Source: Aliivibrio sp. S4MY1
GTDB taxonomy: Bacteria; Pseudomonadota; Gammaproteobacteria; Enterobacterales; Vibrionaceae
NCBI RefSeq assembly: GCF_028765545.1
Contig: NZ_JARACP010000007.1
Coordinates: 178,043-242,042, forward strand
DNA: 64,000 nucleotides
Reading direction: 5' to 3'
Positions within the stretch are counted from its first letter, which is position 1; each line of letters opens with the position of its first letter. The position numbers and the translations under genes are program-made. Below are positions 47,959 to 56,685 of the stretch, one piece after another. Under the pieces are notes generated by a model that was not told the origin of the DNA, ran no database searches, and saw only the letters and a program-made list of their open reading frames with translations.

Positions 47959-47983
47959 TCTCTATTTTTAAAATATATAGAGA
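47959..47983. promoter_or_regulatory. Inverted repeat in the LysR/sulfatase gap
   Basis: TCTCTAT and ATAGAGA are separated by 11 bp and centred between the divergent genes. The size and AT-rich spacer suit a LysR-type operator. Confidence 0.45.
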
Positions 47984-48073
47984 TCACTAATATAGATTCC
48001 AACACTGAGGCAAAGCATTAATTCCTCACATTATTTTATTATTCCGTTCTAATTTACTTACACAGGTGGATTT

Positions 48074-50125
48074 ATGAAAAAAACGATTTTAGCTGTTGTT
48101 ATCTCATCAATATCTTTAGGTTCAATCGCAGCAGAGCACAACCATGAACACTTTAGTGAAATTGGTAAACAAGGCGGTAAACTAGCAACCAAAACAACAA
48201 TAGAAAACAATGCAGCCTTTGCTAAAACATTAAACTTTTCTGATACTCGTGCTTTTGAAAATAATAACAAAGGTCTCATTGCTTCATTCGATAAAAAAAC
48301 TGGTGACATTATCCGTAATAGCTTTGACTTTATCGACCCATCTGTAGCTAACGCTGATAATGCACCTGATTCAGTAAACCCATCGCTATGGCGTCAAGCC
48401 GTTTTAAACCAAGCTGCGGAAGGTTTATACGAAGTAATTCCAGGTAAAATATACCAAGTTCGTGGCACTGATTTAGCTTCAATCTCTTTTATCCGAAGTG
48501 ATAGTGGTTGGATCGCTTATGACGTATTATTAACACGAGAATCAGCAAGCCAATCATTAAAATTCTTCCAAGAGAATGTACCAGAAGGTGGTAACTTACC
48601 TGTTGTTGCCATGATCTACTCTCACTCACATGCCGATCATTTCGGTGGCTCAGCAGCCATTAAAGAAGCCTTTCCTGATGTGAAAGTGTATGGTTCAAAA
48701 CACATAACCAAAGAAATTGTTGATGAAAACGTATTAGCAGGTAACGCGATGTCTCGCCGTACCGCTTATCAATACGGTGCGACACTGAATCGTCATGAGC
48801 ATGGCATAGTTGATGCTGCGTTAGCTAAAGGCTTATCAAAAGGCGCGATTACTTACGTACTGCCAGATTACGAACTCAACCATAACGAAGAAATTGAAAC
48901 CTTAGTTATTGATGGGTTAGAAATGCAATTTATGGATGCTTCAGGTACAGAAGCGGCATCAGAGATGATTACCTACATTCCAAGTATGAAAGCGTTATGG
49001 TCAGCAGAATTAACCTACCAAGGCATGCATAACCTTTATACGCTTCGTGGGGCAAAAGTACGTGATGGACTAAAATGGTCTAAAAAAATTAATGAAATGC
49101 TAGTGACATGGGGAGAAGAAACCGATGTTCTGTTTGCTTCACATTCTGCACCTGTATGGGGAACAGAAGAGATCTCTGATTTCTTAAAGATGCAGCGTGA
49201 TGCCTACGGTTTTACGCATAACCAAACTCTACGTCTAGCGAATAACGGTGTTGTTTTACAAGACATGGGTGATGAAATTTACACAGTAATGCCAGAAAGC
49301 ATCCAAAAAACGTGGCACACCAATGGTTACCATGGAACCTATTCTCATAATGCTCGTGCCGTTTACAATATGTACTTAGGCTACTTTGACATGAACCCTG
49401 CAAACTTAAACCCACTACCAGTGAAACCTGAATCGGCAAAGTTTGTAGAATACATGGGTGGCAGTAAATTAATTCTAGAGAAGGCAGAGACTGACTTTGA
49501 AAAAGGCGAATATCGCTTTGTTGCCACTGTTTTGAATAAAGTTATCCAAGTTGAACCAAAAAACAAGGATGCTCGTGAATTACTAGCAGACACGTACGAG
49601 CAACTAGGTTATCAATCAGAAGGAGCTGGTTGGAGAAATATTTACCTAACAGGTGCTCAAGAGCTGCGTGTTGGCACACTGCCTGGTGCACCAAAAACTG
49701 CATCTCCAGATGTTCTTGCAAACATGACGGTTGAAAACTTATTAGATTACCTGGCAGTACAAGTGGATTCAGTAAAGGCTCAACACAAACCATTTACATT
49801 AAATTTGGTTCTGCCTGATAACAAAGAAACATACTTTGTGGAAATGTCTAACGGTAACTTAAACAATATTTTAGTAGATAAAGCAATGAAAGCCGATGCG
49901 ACACTATTCATTAACCATGCCGATATCTCGCAAATTTTACTAGGGAAAACCACATTAGTAGAACTGATTGAAAATGAAAAAGCAGGGATAAAAGGCGATA
50001 AATCAGTACTACAAAAACTGACAAGTTCACTAACTCATGCAGATGAAAGCTTTGAAATTGTCCCTCGCCCTGAAAAAGGTGAAGAGGTAGATGCTGAGTT
50101 ATATGACAACACTCATAAACACTAA
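48074..50125 (+). CDS. Alkyl sulfatase (SdsA1-like, metallo-beta-lactamase fold)
   Basis: A 683-residue secreted enzyme with a signal peptide (about residues 1-20). The metallo-beta-lactamase domain has HSHADHFGG as zinc ligands, followed by an alkyl sulfatase dimerisation region and an SCP2-like C-terminal domain (from about 560). It removes sulfate from alkyl sulfates such as SDS, and natural sulfate esters may be the marine substrate. The product resembles SdsA1/YjcS. Confidence 0.9.
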   Translation: MKKTILAVVISSISLGSIAAEHNHEHFSEIGKQGGKLATKTTIENNAAFAKTLNFSDTRAFENNNKGLIASFDKKTGDIIRNSFDFIDPSVANADNAPDSVNPSLWRQAVLNQAAEGLYEVIPGKIYQVRGTDLASISFIRSDSGWIAYDVLLTRESASQSLKFFQENVPEGGNLPVVAMIYSHSHADHFGGSAAIKEAFPDVKVYGSKHITKEIVDENVLAGNAMSRRTAYQYGATLNRHEHGIVDAALAKGLSKGAITYVLPDYELNHNEEIETLVIDGLEMQFMDASGTEAASEMITYIPSMKALWSAELTYQGMHNLYTLRGAKVRDGLKWSKKINEMLVTWGEETDVLFASHSAPVWGTEEISDFLKMQRDAYGFTHNQTLRLANNGVVLQDMGDEIYTVMPESIQKTWHTNGYHGTYSHNARAVYNMYLGYFDMNPANLNPLPVKPESAKFVEYMGGSKLILEKAETDFEKGEYRFVATVLNKVIQVEPKNKDARELLADTYEQLGYQSEGAGWRNIYLTGAQELRVGTLPGAPKTASPDVLANMTVENLLDYLAVQVDSVKAQHKPFTLNLVLPDNKETYFVEMSNGNLNNILVDKAMKADATLFINHADISQILLGKTTLVELIENEKAGIKGDKSVLQKLTSSLTHADESFEIVPRPEKGEEVDAELYDNTHKH

Positions 50126-50147
50126 TTACAAAGTATAGTAAGATCTA

Positions 50148-50176
50148 AACAGCCGATGTATAACACATCGGCTGTT
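50148..50176. terminator. Terminator between the sulfatase and DUF808 genes
   Basis: AACAGCCGATGTG-type stem: AACAGCCGATGT pairs with ACATCGGCTGTT, usable by both convergent genes. Confidence 0.8.
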
Positions 50177-50181
50177 TGGTA

Positions 50182-51087
50182 TTACGCTCTAAACTTATGG
50201 TACAGACTCATCACAGCAAGAAGAATAAAACCACTTACTAGCCCTACCACCCCATTTCCAACGGTTGGAAATGTCACGGAAACATAAGGAATAGTAGGAA
50301 GTAAACTAACTACGCTTTCTAACGCATGGTGAACAAATGGAAGACTGTGTACCACAATACCACCACCTACTAAGAACATAGCGATGGTGCCGACGACAGT
50401 TAAGAACTTCATTAACTTTGGTGCCATTGCAACTAAGCTATTCCCAATAGAGCTCATCACGCCTTTTCCTTCACTTTTACGTTGAAGATAAAAGCCTAAG
50501 TCGTCCATTTTTACAATGCCAGCCACCAAGCCATAAACACCGATCGTCATTAAAATAGCAATTAAACTCATCACTAACACTTGAGTTAAAAACGGATGTC
50601 CTTGTACCGTACCCAAAGCAATAACAATAATCTCGGCAGACAAAATAAAATCAGTTCTGATCGCGCCTTTTATTTTCTTCTTCTCGTAGTCTTCAATATC
50701 TTCTGGCGACGTTTGTTCTTCTTTTTCATGTGCTTTTTGAGCATCATGATGATGAAAGAATTTCTCATGAATTTTCTCAGCGCCTTCAAAGCAAAGGAAT
50801 AAACCACCAATCAATAATAATGGAGTAATCAACCAAGGGGCAATCGAGCTAATTAGCAAAGCTGCAGGAACCAAAATTAACTTATTCTTAAATGACCCTT
50901 TAGCAACGCCCCATACCACCGGGATCTCTCGCTCAGCTCTAACACCAGACACTTGTTGTGCGTTGAGCGCTAAATCATCACCCAATACCCCCGCCGTTTT
51001 CTTTGCTGCCACTTTCGACATCAGAGCAACATCATCAAGTACTGATGCAATATCATCTAATAGTGTTAATAAACTTAACCCTGCCAT
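50182..51087 (-). CDS. yedI: DUF808 inner-membrane protein (YedI-like)
   Basis: A 301-residue membrane protein opening with AGLSLLTLLDDIASVLDDVA, then VAAKKTAGVLGDDLALNA. These are the DUF808/YedI hallmarks. It has about six membrane spans and a charged His/Glu loop (about 112-135). The function is unknown. It is a single gene. Confidence 0.88.
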   Translation of the reverse strand: MAGLSLLTLLDDIASVLDDVALMSKVAAKKTAGVLGDDLALNAQQVSGVRAEREIPVVWGVAKGSFKNKLILVPAALLISSIAPWLITPLLLIGGLFLCFEGAEKIHEKFFHHHDAQKAHEKEEQTSPEDIEDYEKKKIKGAIRTDFILSAEIIVIALGTVQGHPFLTQVLVMSLIAILMTIGVYGLVAGIVKMDDLGFYLQRKSEGKGVMSSIGNSLVAMAPKLMKFLTVVGTIAMFLVGGGIVVHSLPFVHHALESVVSLLPTIPYVSVTFPTVGNGVVGLVSGFILLAVMSLYHKFRA

Positions 51088-51185
51088 TTTGTTTCCTTAT
51101 TTTGCCATTTCACTACATCTAATATTAGATATTAATCCTAATTTATCGATTGTCATGGCTTATTTTTTAGATAGTACATAAAAAC

Positions 51186-51223
51186 AAAAAACCACTGGCT
51201 TATAAAAGGCAATGGTTTTTAAT
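51186..51223 (-). terminator. Terminator after the DUF5666 gene
   Basis: On the minus strand AAAAACCATTGCC pairs imperfectly with the GGCNAGTGGTTTTT side, followed by T's. Confidence 0.7.
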
Positions 51224-51233
51224 AATCTACAAA

Positions 51234-52115
51234 TTAATCAAATTCGATTTCAGATGCTTGTAATTGACCTGCGTTATTAATCAAATCAACATCGACTTTT
51301 CTGCCTATTGCTAGATCAGATTTAATGCCATCTTCAAAGCGAGTATTTTCAGTAATAGCGACAACTGTTTTACCATTTAATGTCATTGATGTTTTATTAG
51401 TATTAATAGCGGTTACATAACCTTCTATTTCGGCATTTGCTAAATCTAAACCATCTTCAACATCAACTTCATAAGCTGAAAAATTGTTAGCACTATCATA
51501 TCTACCTTCAATTTCAACCCAAGCGCCTTGTTTTAATTCATGGCGATCCTCAGAATCAATATTGTTGTTTGAATAATTAACAGACAGTGTCCCTATGTTA
51601 AAAGAACCAAATGTTGGAACAGATGTAATTCGACCTTCATATAAATCCAGTACTGGGATTGAGCCAACTTCATAAGCTGCATTGATCTGCCAATGTTCAT
51701 GTTGATCAACATAGCCAAACAACATCGCTCTTTTTCCTTCAAGGGCATTGCCAGTAAAGTCTTTTTTCGTATTGAGTACTTGTCCATTAACCGTAATTGT
51801 CGTCGGTGTTACATCGGTTACCATACCCACAATTTCAGGATCAATATCTACTTCATAAGCCACACCATCGTCATATTCAATGTCGACTTGCATACCTACA
51901 TCAAGCTCTGTTGAATTAACATAATGTCCATTTAACTCAATATTAGCACTCGCTAAACTTAATGGCATCGAGTTAACTATCATCGAATCATTGCTTTGAT
52001 CAACCGACTCAATTGCACCAATGTATGAGCGTGAAGCACGACTATCACCCGAATCATCCGACCCACAGCCAGATAACATTACAGTTCCTAATAATAAAAC
52101 AGCGACTTTTTTCAT
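51234..52115 (-). CDS. DUF5666-containing lipoprotein
   Basis: A 293-residue lipoprotein (lipobox LSGC, C17). It is built from repeated ~60-residue beta-rich units with the pattern GxVTxVxxxxxTVNGQxV (for example GMVTDVTPTTITVNGQVL and GYVTAINTNKTSMTLNGKTV), typical of DUF5666. The role is unknown. It is divergent from a two-component system, which suggests it is a target or an accessory of that system. Confidence 0.82.
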   Translation of the reverse strand: MKKVAVLLLGTVMLSGCGSDDSGDSRASRSYIGAIESVDQSNDSMIVNSMPLSLASANIELNGHYVNSTELDVGMQVDIEYDDGVAYEVDIDPEIVGMVTDVTPTTITVNGQVLNTKKDFTGNALEGKRAMLFGYVDQHEHWQINAAYEVGSIPVLDLYEGRITSVPTFGSFNIGTLSVNYSNNNIDSEDRHELKQGAWVEIEGRYDSANNFSAYEVDVEDGLDLANAEIEGYVTAINTNKTSMTLNGKTVVAITENTRFEDGIKSDLAIGRKVDVDLINNAGQLQASEIEFD

Positions 52116-52173
52116 TTTTTAACCTAATTATTATAAATTATGTACTTTATAGGAGTACTATAATGAGATACGT

Positions 52174-52190
52174 GTGAAGGATTCGTGAAG
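52174..52190 (+). promoter_or_regulatory. GTGAAG direct repeats before the response regulator gene
   Basis: GTGAAG occurs at 52174-52179 and again at 52185-52190, an 11-bp period typical of OmpR/PhoB-family half-sites. It lies 8-24 bp before the ATG. Confidence 0.45.
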
Positions 52191-52197
52191 AAGAAAA

Positions 52198-52863
52198 ATG
52201 AAAGTACTAATTGTTGAAGATAACCATCATGTTGCAGAAACAATCGCTGACTACCTAGAACTGGTCGGTATCGATATTGATTGCGCTTACCATGGTGTCG
52301 CCGCGATAGAAATATTAAAAAAAGGAAGCTTCGATGTTATCGTTATGGATATCATGATGCCAAAATTAGATGGGATCAGCACAGTTGAAACATTACGTAA
52401 CGATCACGCCTGCAGTACCCCTATTCTTTTCTTAACCGCAAAAGATACCTTAGAAGATAAAATTCACGCCTTTGAAGTCGGTGGTGATGATTACCTTGTA
52501 AAACCATTCGCGATGGAAGAATTACATATGCGTTTACTTGCTTTATCCAATCGCGGTCGACGTACTGATATTGGTAAATTGACGTTTGAAGATATGGAAA
52601 TGGACGTCAAAGCAGGCACTCTATATCGCCAAGAAAAACTCATTAAATTAGCGCCAATTCAGCTAAAAATTATTGCATTATTAATGAAAAAAGCGCCTGA
52701 TATTGTCAGTAAGACTGAACTTGTAGAGCACGTTTGGGGAGAAGAATCTCCATCAAGTGATGCATTAAGAAGTCATTTATATACCATTCGAAACGCCGTA
52801 GACAAAGGCTTTGATACCCCACGACTAGAGACCATTCATGGAAAAGGTTACCGACTTAAATAA
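52198..52863 (+). CDS. OmpR-family response regulator
   Basis: A 221-residue protein. The receiver domain has phospho-acceptor Asp51 (VIVMDIMMPKLDG) and the switch residues in FLTAKD and YLVKPF. A winged-helix DNA-binding domain (about 125-221) follows. It overlaps the histidine kinase gene by 26 bases. The stimulus is unknown. Confidence 0.92.
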   Translation: MKVLIVEDNHHVAETIADYLELVGIDIDCAYHGVAAIEILKKGSFDVIVMDIMMPKLDGISTVETLRNDHACSTPILFLTAKDTLEDKIHAFEVGGDDYLVKPFAMEELHMRLLALSNRGRRTDIGKLTFEDMEMDVKAGTLYRQEKLIKLAPIQLKIIALLMKKAPDIVSKTELVEHVWGEESPSSDALRSHLYTIRNAVDKGFDTPRLETIHGKGYRLK

Positions 52864-54100
52864 TCACTCGCAGCAGCCGAGCTTTTTTAAAAAAATCCGT
52901 TGGACATTTGCCATTCTAACCTTTCTAATGTTTGGACTTTTCTGGGCAGTTATTTATATTGCAGAAGATCAATTAGAAATCATTAGTCTACACCACTGGT
53001 TAGATACAGAAGCCAGCCAATACACCCGAAAATACGCTCAATTAGGTAGAGATACCCCACTGCCTAATGAAGAAGAGTTTTCTACGTATTGGAGTGAAAG
53101 AGAACATCCACTTTGGCTTAACAACTACAAAAAAACGGGGTTATATGAACAGCTGCTAGGAACAGAGGATAAACACTTTATTGTCATCGACCACCCATCT
53201 GGTGATGGCTTGCTCTATATTCTCTTCCAAGATGATGCTGATGATTACTTAGATAAATACGAAGCTAATTTACATTACATTACTGTTGGTTTAGGCATTA
53301 TTACGACTATTTTAATGGTTTTATACGGGATCTATTTTGTTCGTAGTATTTCAACGCCTCTACGTCATATTCAACACAAAGTAGATTTAATGTCGCCAGA
53401 GCACCCAGACTTTACTATTGACACTAAATACCAAGAAACCCAAGATATTGAACGTTCCTTATTAAAAAGTAAGCATCATATTGCCCTGTTTTTCACTCGT
53501 GAGAAAGAATTCAGCCGCTTTGCTTCTCATGAATTACGCACTCCTATCATGATCATTCAAGGATCTGCCGATTTACTTGCAAAGGTGCCAGACCAACCTC
53601 GTGTCGCACTCAAAGCAATTAATCGATTACATCAAGCAAGTGAAGAGATGACTCTGCTTACTGAAACCTTTTTGCTATTAGGTAAACAAGAAATAGAAGC
53701 GCATCATTTTCATCATTATCAAGTAGAAGAGATCTTACAGACACAACTTAACCATTTAGAACCCCTATTTGCCAAACAAGAAATGGGCGCTCAGTTAAGT
53801 ATAGTTAAAGGTGAAGTATGTCTTGCTCCAAGTAGCTTTATTACGGTTGTGATTAATAACTTAATAAAGAACGCCTTCAGCTACAGTGTAGGCGATATAC
53901 AGATAAGCCTAGGCAACAATAAACTATGTATTATCAACTGCCATGATGGTAACGACACCTACAATGCAGGTTATGGCTGCGGCTTAGTTATTGTTGAACG
54001 CATCTGTGAGCGAATGGCTTGGGAATTTGATATACAAAAAACGGAGAAAGATTTCATTACTACTGTCACCTTTAGTTCATATGATCTTTCAGAGTCATAA
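52838..54100 (+). CDS. Sensor histidine kinase
   Basis: A 420-residue kinase. Two membrane spans (about 23-43 and 145-170) enclose a ~100-residue periplasmic sensor rich in acidic residues. A HAMP-like linker leads to the phospho-acceptor His231 (FASHELRTPI) and an ATPase domain (NNLIKNAF as N-box, GCGLVIVERI as G-box). The ATG lies inside the response regulator gene with GAGA upstream. Confidence 0.9.
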   Translation: MEKVTDLNNHSQQPSFFKKIRWTFAILTFLMFGLFWAVIYIAEDQLEIISLHHWLDTEASQYTRKYAQLGRDTPLPNEEEFSTYWSEREHPLWLNNYKKTGLYEQLLGTEDKHFIVIDHPSGDGLLYILFQDDADDYLDKYEANLHYITVGLGIITTILMVLYGIYFVRSISTPLRHIQHKVDLMSPEHPDFTIDTKYQETQDIERSLLKSKHHIALFFTREKEFSRFASHELRTPIMIIQGSADLLAKVPDQPRVALKAINRLHQASEEMTLLTETFLLLGKQEIEAHHFHHYQVEEILQTQLNHLEPLFAKQEMGAQLSIVKGEVCLAPSSFITVVINNLIKNAFSYSVGDIQISLGNNKLCIINCHDGNDTYNAGYGCGLVIVERICERMAWEFDIQKTEKDFITTVTFSSYDLSES

Positions 54101-54167
54101 TGAATAGATAATAGACAGTAAAATAAAATAGACTTTGATACACTTTACGTAAATCACTGAACAAAGA

Positions 54168-55340
54168 ATGGATGCTATCGTGAGCCAAATTAATTCAACG
54201 CCAAATTTATCAAACATCAATGTATTCCCTGTAAAATCAATCGCAGGGATTTCGCTATCTACTGCTCAAGTTGAAAAGCAAGGCTTACAATGCGATCGCC
54301 GATTCATGGTTGCATCATTAGATGGAAAAATGATTACCGCTCGCACTCATCCACAAATGGTAAAAATTAAAGCCATTATTGAACCTGATGGGTTAATCCT
54401 TTGTTATCCTGGCCTCATTGACTTACATGTCACTTTTAATGACCTGGAAATGAAAGAAGTTAATACGACGGTTTGGAGCGATAGCTTTACGGCCTTCTCC
54501 ACCACAGAAGAAGCCAATCAATGGTTCACTTCTATTTTAGGCACGAATGCACAATTATTGTTCTCTGGTGAGCAATCCAATCGTGTGCGCGAAAAAATTC
54601 AAACCAATGTGAGCTTTGCCGATGGTTATCCATTATTGGTGATCAGTGAAGCTTCACTTGTTGAACTAAATAAACGCAGCAGCAGCCATCATACTATGGC
54701 TCAATTTCGTACTAACTTAGTCGTTTCAGGTAACGAAGCCTTTATTGAAGATTCTTGGAAACGTATTCGTATTGGGGAAGTTGAGTTTGAAGTAGTTAAA
54801 CCTTGCCAACGCTGCATTTTAACGACAGTAAATCCAAATACGGCTCAGTATCACCCAAATAAAGAACCATTAAAAACCTTCTCAACGTTCCGTGCTGATA
54901 CGTCTGGTAATGTGTATTTTGGTCAAAACCTCATTGCTAAAAATGAAGGGATGATTAACGTCGGTGATAAGATCGAAGTATTAGAAACCAAAGAGAAAGA
55001 ATACTATGCAGATTCAGCCTCTATTGCTGTAACTCAACAAATCACAGTAGATCCAATCAACGTAACAGAAGACACTAAATCAGACGAAATCACCATTAGC
55101 TTAAATGGAACTCTGTTTAAAGGTAATACACAAGACCCGTTGTTGAACCAAGCGGAAGCCGCTGGACTTAATATAAATAACAGCTGTCGTTCTGGTTTAT
55201 GTGGTGCTTGTCGAGTCACTCTAGAGTCTGGTGATGTTGAGCAAGAAGATTCCCCTGCTCTTAACCAAAAATTAAAAGATGCAGGAATGATTTTAGCCTG
55301 TTGCTCTGTACCTAAAACTGACATCGAAGTGGTCGATTAA
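54168..55340 (+). CDS. ycbX: MOSC-domain plus 2Fe-2S ferredoxin protein (YcbX-like)
   Basis: A 390-residue protein. MOSC N-terminal and MOSC domains (INVFPVKSIAGI, then KPCQRCILTTV, whose first Cys is the likely molybdenum ligand) are followed by a C-terminal plant-type ferredoxin domain, CRSGLCGAC with a later CC. The layout matches E. coli YcbX, a molybdenum enzyme reducing N-hydroxylated compounds. An in-frame GTG at 54180 is an alternative start. Confidence 0.87.
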   Translation: MDAIVSQINSTPNLSNINVFPVKSIAGISLSTAQVEKQGLQCDRRFMVASLDGKMITARTHPQMVKIKAIIEPDGLILCYPGLIDLHVTFNDLEMKEVNTTVWSDSFTAFSTTEEANQWFTSILGTNAQLLFSGEQSNRVREKIQTNVSFADGYPLLVISEASLVELNKRSSSHHTMAQFRTNLVVSGNEAFIEDSWKRIRIGEVEFEVVKPCQRCILTTVNPNTAQYHPNKEPLKTFSTFRADTSGNVYFGQNLIAKNEGMINVGDKIEVLETKEKEYYADSASIAVTQQITVDPINVTEDTKSDEITISLNGTLFKGNTQDPLLNQAEAAGLNINNSCRSGLCGACRVTLESGDVEQEDSPALNQKLKDAGMILACCSVPKTDIEVVD

Positions 55341-55360
55341 TACTTTCACTTGAATGACAA

Positions 55361-55387
55361 AGAAAGGCGCTAGGACGATGCCTTTCT
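55361..55387 (+). terminator. Hairpin between the MOSC and S4 genes
   Basis: AGAAAGGC pairs with GCCTTTCT. The T-run is weak. Confidence 0.5.
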
Positions 55388-55429
55388 CTCAGTTACAATA
55401 GCCATAATTCGTAATCCTAAGAGAACCAC

Positions 55430-55846
55430 ATGTCAGATCAAGAAGAATTTGAAGTAGAAGCGATTGGCGTTGAAGTAAATGTTCAACCTATCGAACTCTA
55501 TAAAGTATTAAAAATAGCTAATGTCGTTAGTGGCGGTGGTGAAGCCAAACACGTGATTGGTGAAGGCTATGTAGGAGTTAATGGCGAATTGGAACAACGT
55601 AAGCGTCGTAAAATGTACGATGGCGATGTTATTGAGTTCAATGACGAATATTACGTTGTTATCTGTGATACTCCAGTGGGTGAATTACCTGAAGTTAAAG
55701 AAAAACCTCAATTTATTCCGGTAGAGCCTGAATATACAGAGCCTAAACCTAAAAAAGAGAAAAAAGAAAAGAAGAAGAAGCAAAAACCAGAAACTCCAAC
55801 AACGGTTGATCCAGAAAGCGGTCGCCGTTCAATTAATTTCTTCTAA
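55430..55846 (+). CDS. S4-domain RNA-binding protein (YbcJ-like)
   Basis: A 138-residue protein. An S4 RNA-binding fold (ELYKVLKIANVVSGGGEAKH, then GYVGVNGELEQRKRRKM) occupies residues 20-90. A Lys/Pro-rich tail (KPKKEKKEKKKKQKP) follows that shorter YbcJ proteins lack. Likely binds structured RNA; the target is unknown. Confidence 0.82.
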   Translation: MSDQEEFEVEAIGVEVNVQPIELYKVLKIANVVSGGGEAKHVIGEGYVGVNGELEQRKRRKMYDGDVIEFNDEYYVVICDTPVGELPEVKEKPQFIPVEPEYTEPKPKKEKKEKKKKQKPETPTTVDPESGRRSINFF

Positions 55847-55858
55847 TTCTATACTTTA

Positions 55859-55889
55859 AATAAGCTCCTATCTTCAAGGAGCTTATTAT
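55859..55889 (+). terminator. Terminator after the S4 gene
   Basis: AATAAGCTCCT pairs with AGGAGCTTATT; only a short T-run follows. Confidence 0.7.
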
Positions 55890-56061
55890 CTCCCTCCTCA
55901 AACTCTCTTGATAAGTCTAATTAAGCATTGAATTTATAAGTATCGGAATTGCGATCATAAATCTTTCATCCGTCCCACATACACATTAACCCTATTTTAT
56001 TGTTATGATTATAAGGTATGTAGGATTTACTTTATAAACTTAGTAAAAACAAAGAGGTTTT

Positions 56062-56679
56062 ATGACAAAGCAACCAAAGAAAGTATTGATCTTATTTGCT
56101 CATCCTTCTCAACATCGCTCAGAAGTGAATGTATCACTGATTAAAGCAGCAAAGAAAATCGAACATGTCACGGTGGTTGATTTGTATCATGACTATCCAA
56201 AATTTAATATTGATATTGATAAAGAGCAGCAACGCCTACTTGAGCACGATGTGGTGATTTTTCAATTTCCGCTGTACTGGTATTCTACACCGGCTATTTT
56301 AAAAGAATGGCAAGATATGGTGCTTGAGTATGGGTTTGCTTACGGTACCGAAGGAAAATCATTAGAAGGCAAAATTTTTCTATCTGCCATTACCGCTGGT
56401 GGTAAAGAAGAAGCTTATCAAACCAATGGTTATAACCAATTTACTATTCGTGAACTTCTACACCCTCTTGAGCAAATGGCTTCTTTAACAAGCATGGAAT
56501 ACATCGCGCCATTAGTGCTTTTTGGTGCTCGAACTGCATTAGAGGATGAGCGTGTAGAAAGACATACTGAGCGATTTAAAAATTTACTCTCTGCGTTAAT
56601 TGATGATCGCGTGGATATTTCAGTGGCAAAAACGTTACCTAAACTAAACCACTCATTCGACAAATTTATTAAGGATTAA
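56062..56679 (+). CDS. kefG: KefB ancillary quinone oxidoreductase
   Basis: A 205-residue flavodoxin-fold protein (VLILFAHPSQHRSEVN, then FQFPLYWYSTPAILKEW). KefG/KefF-type proteins are needed for full activity of the glutathione-gated potassium efflux pump. It lies 6 bp ahead of kefB. Confidence 0.92.
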   Translation: MTKQPKKVLILFAHPSQHRSEVNVSLIKAAKKIEHVTVVDLYHDYPKFNIDIDKEQQRLLEHDVVIFQFPLYWYSTPAILKEWQDMVLEYGFAYGTEGKSLEGKIFLSAITAGGKEEAYQTNGYNQFTIRELLHPLEQMASLTSMEYIAPLVLFGARTALEDERVERHTERFKNLLSALIDDRVDISVAKTLPKLNHSFDKFIKD

Positions 56680-56685
56680 CGCATT

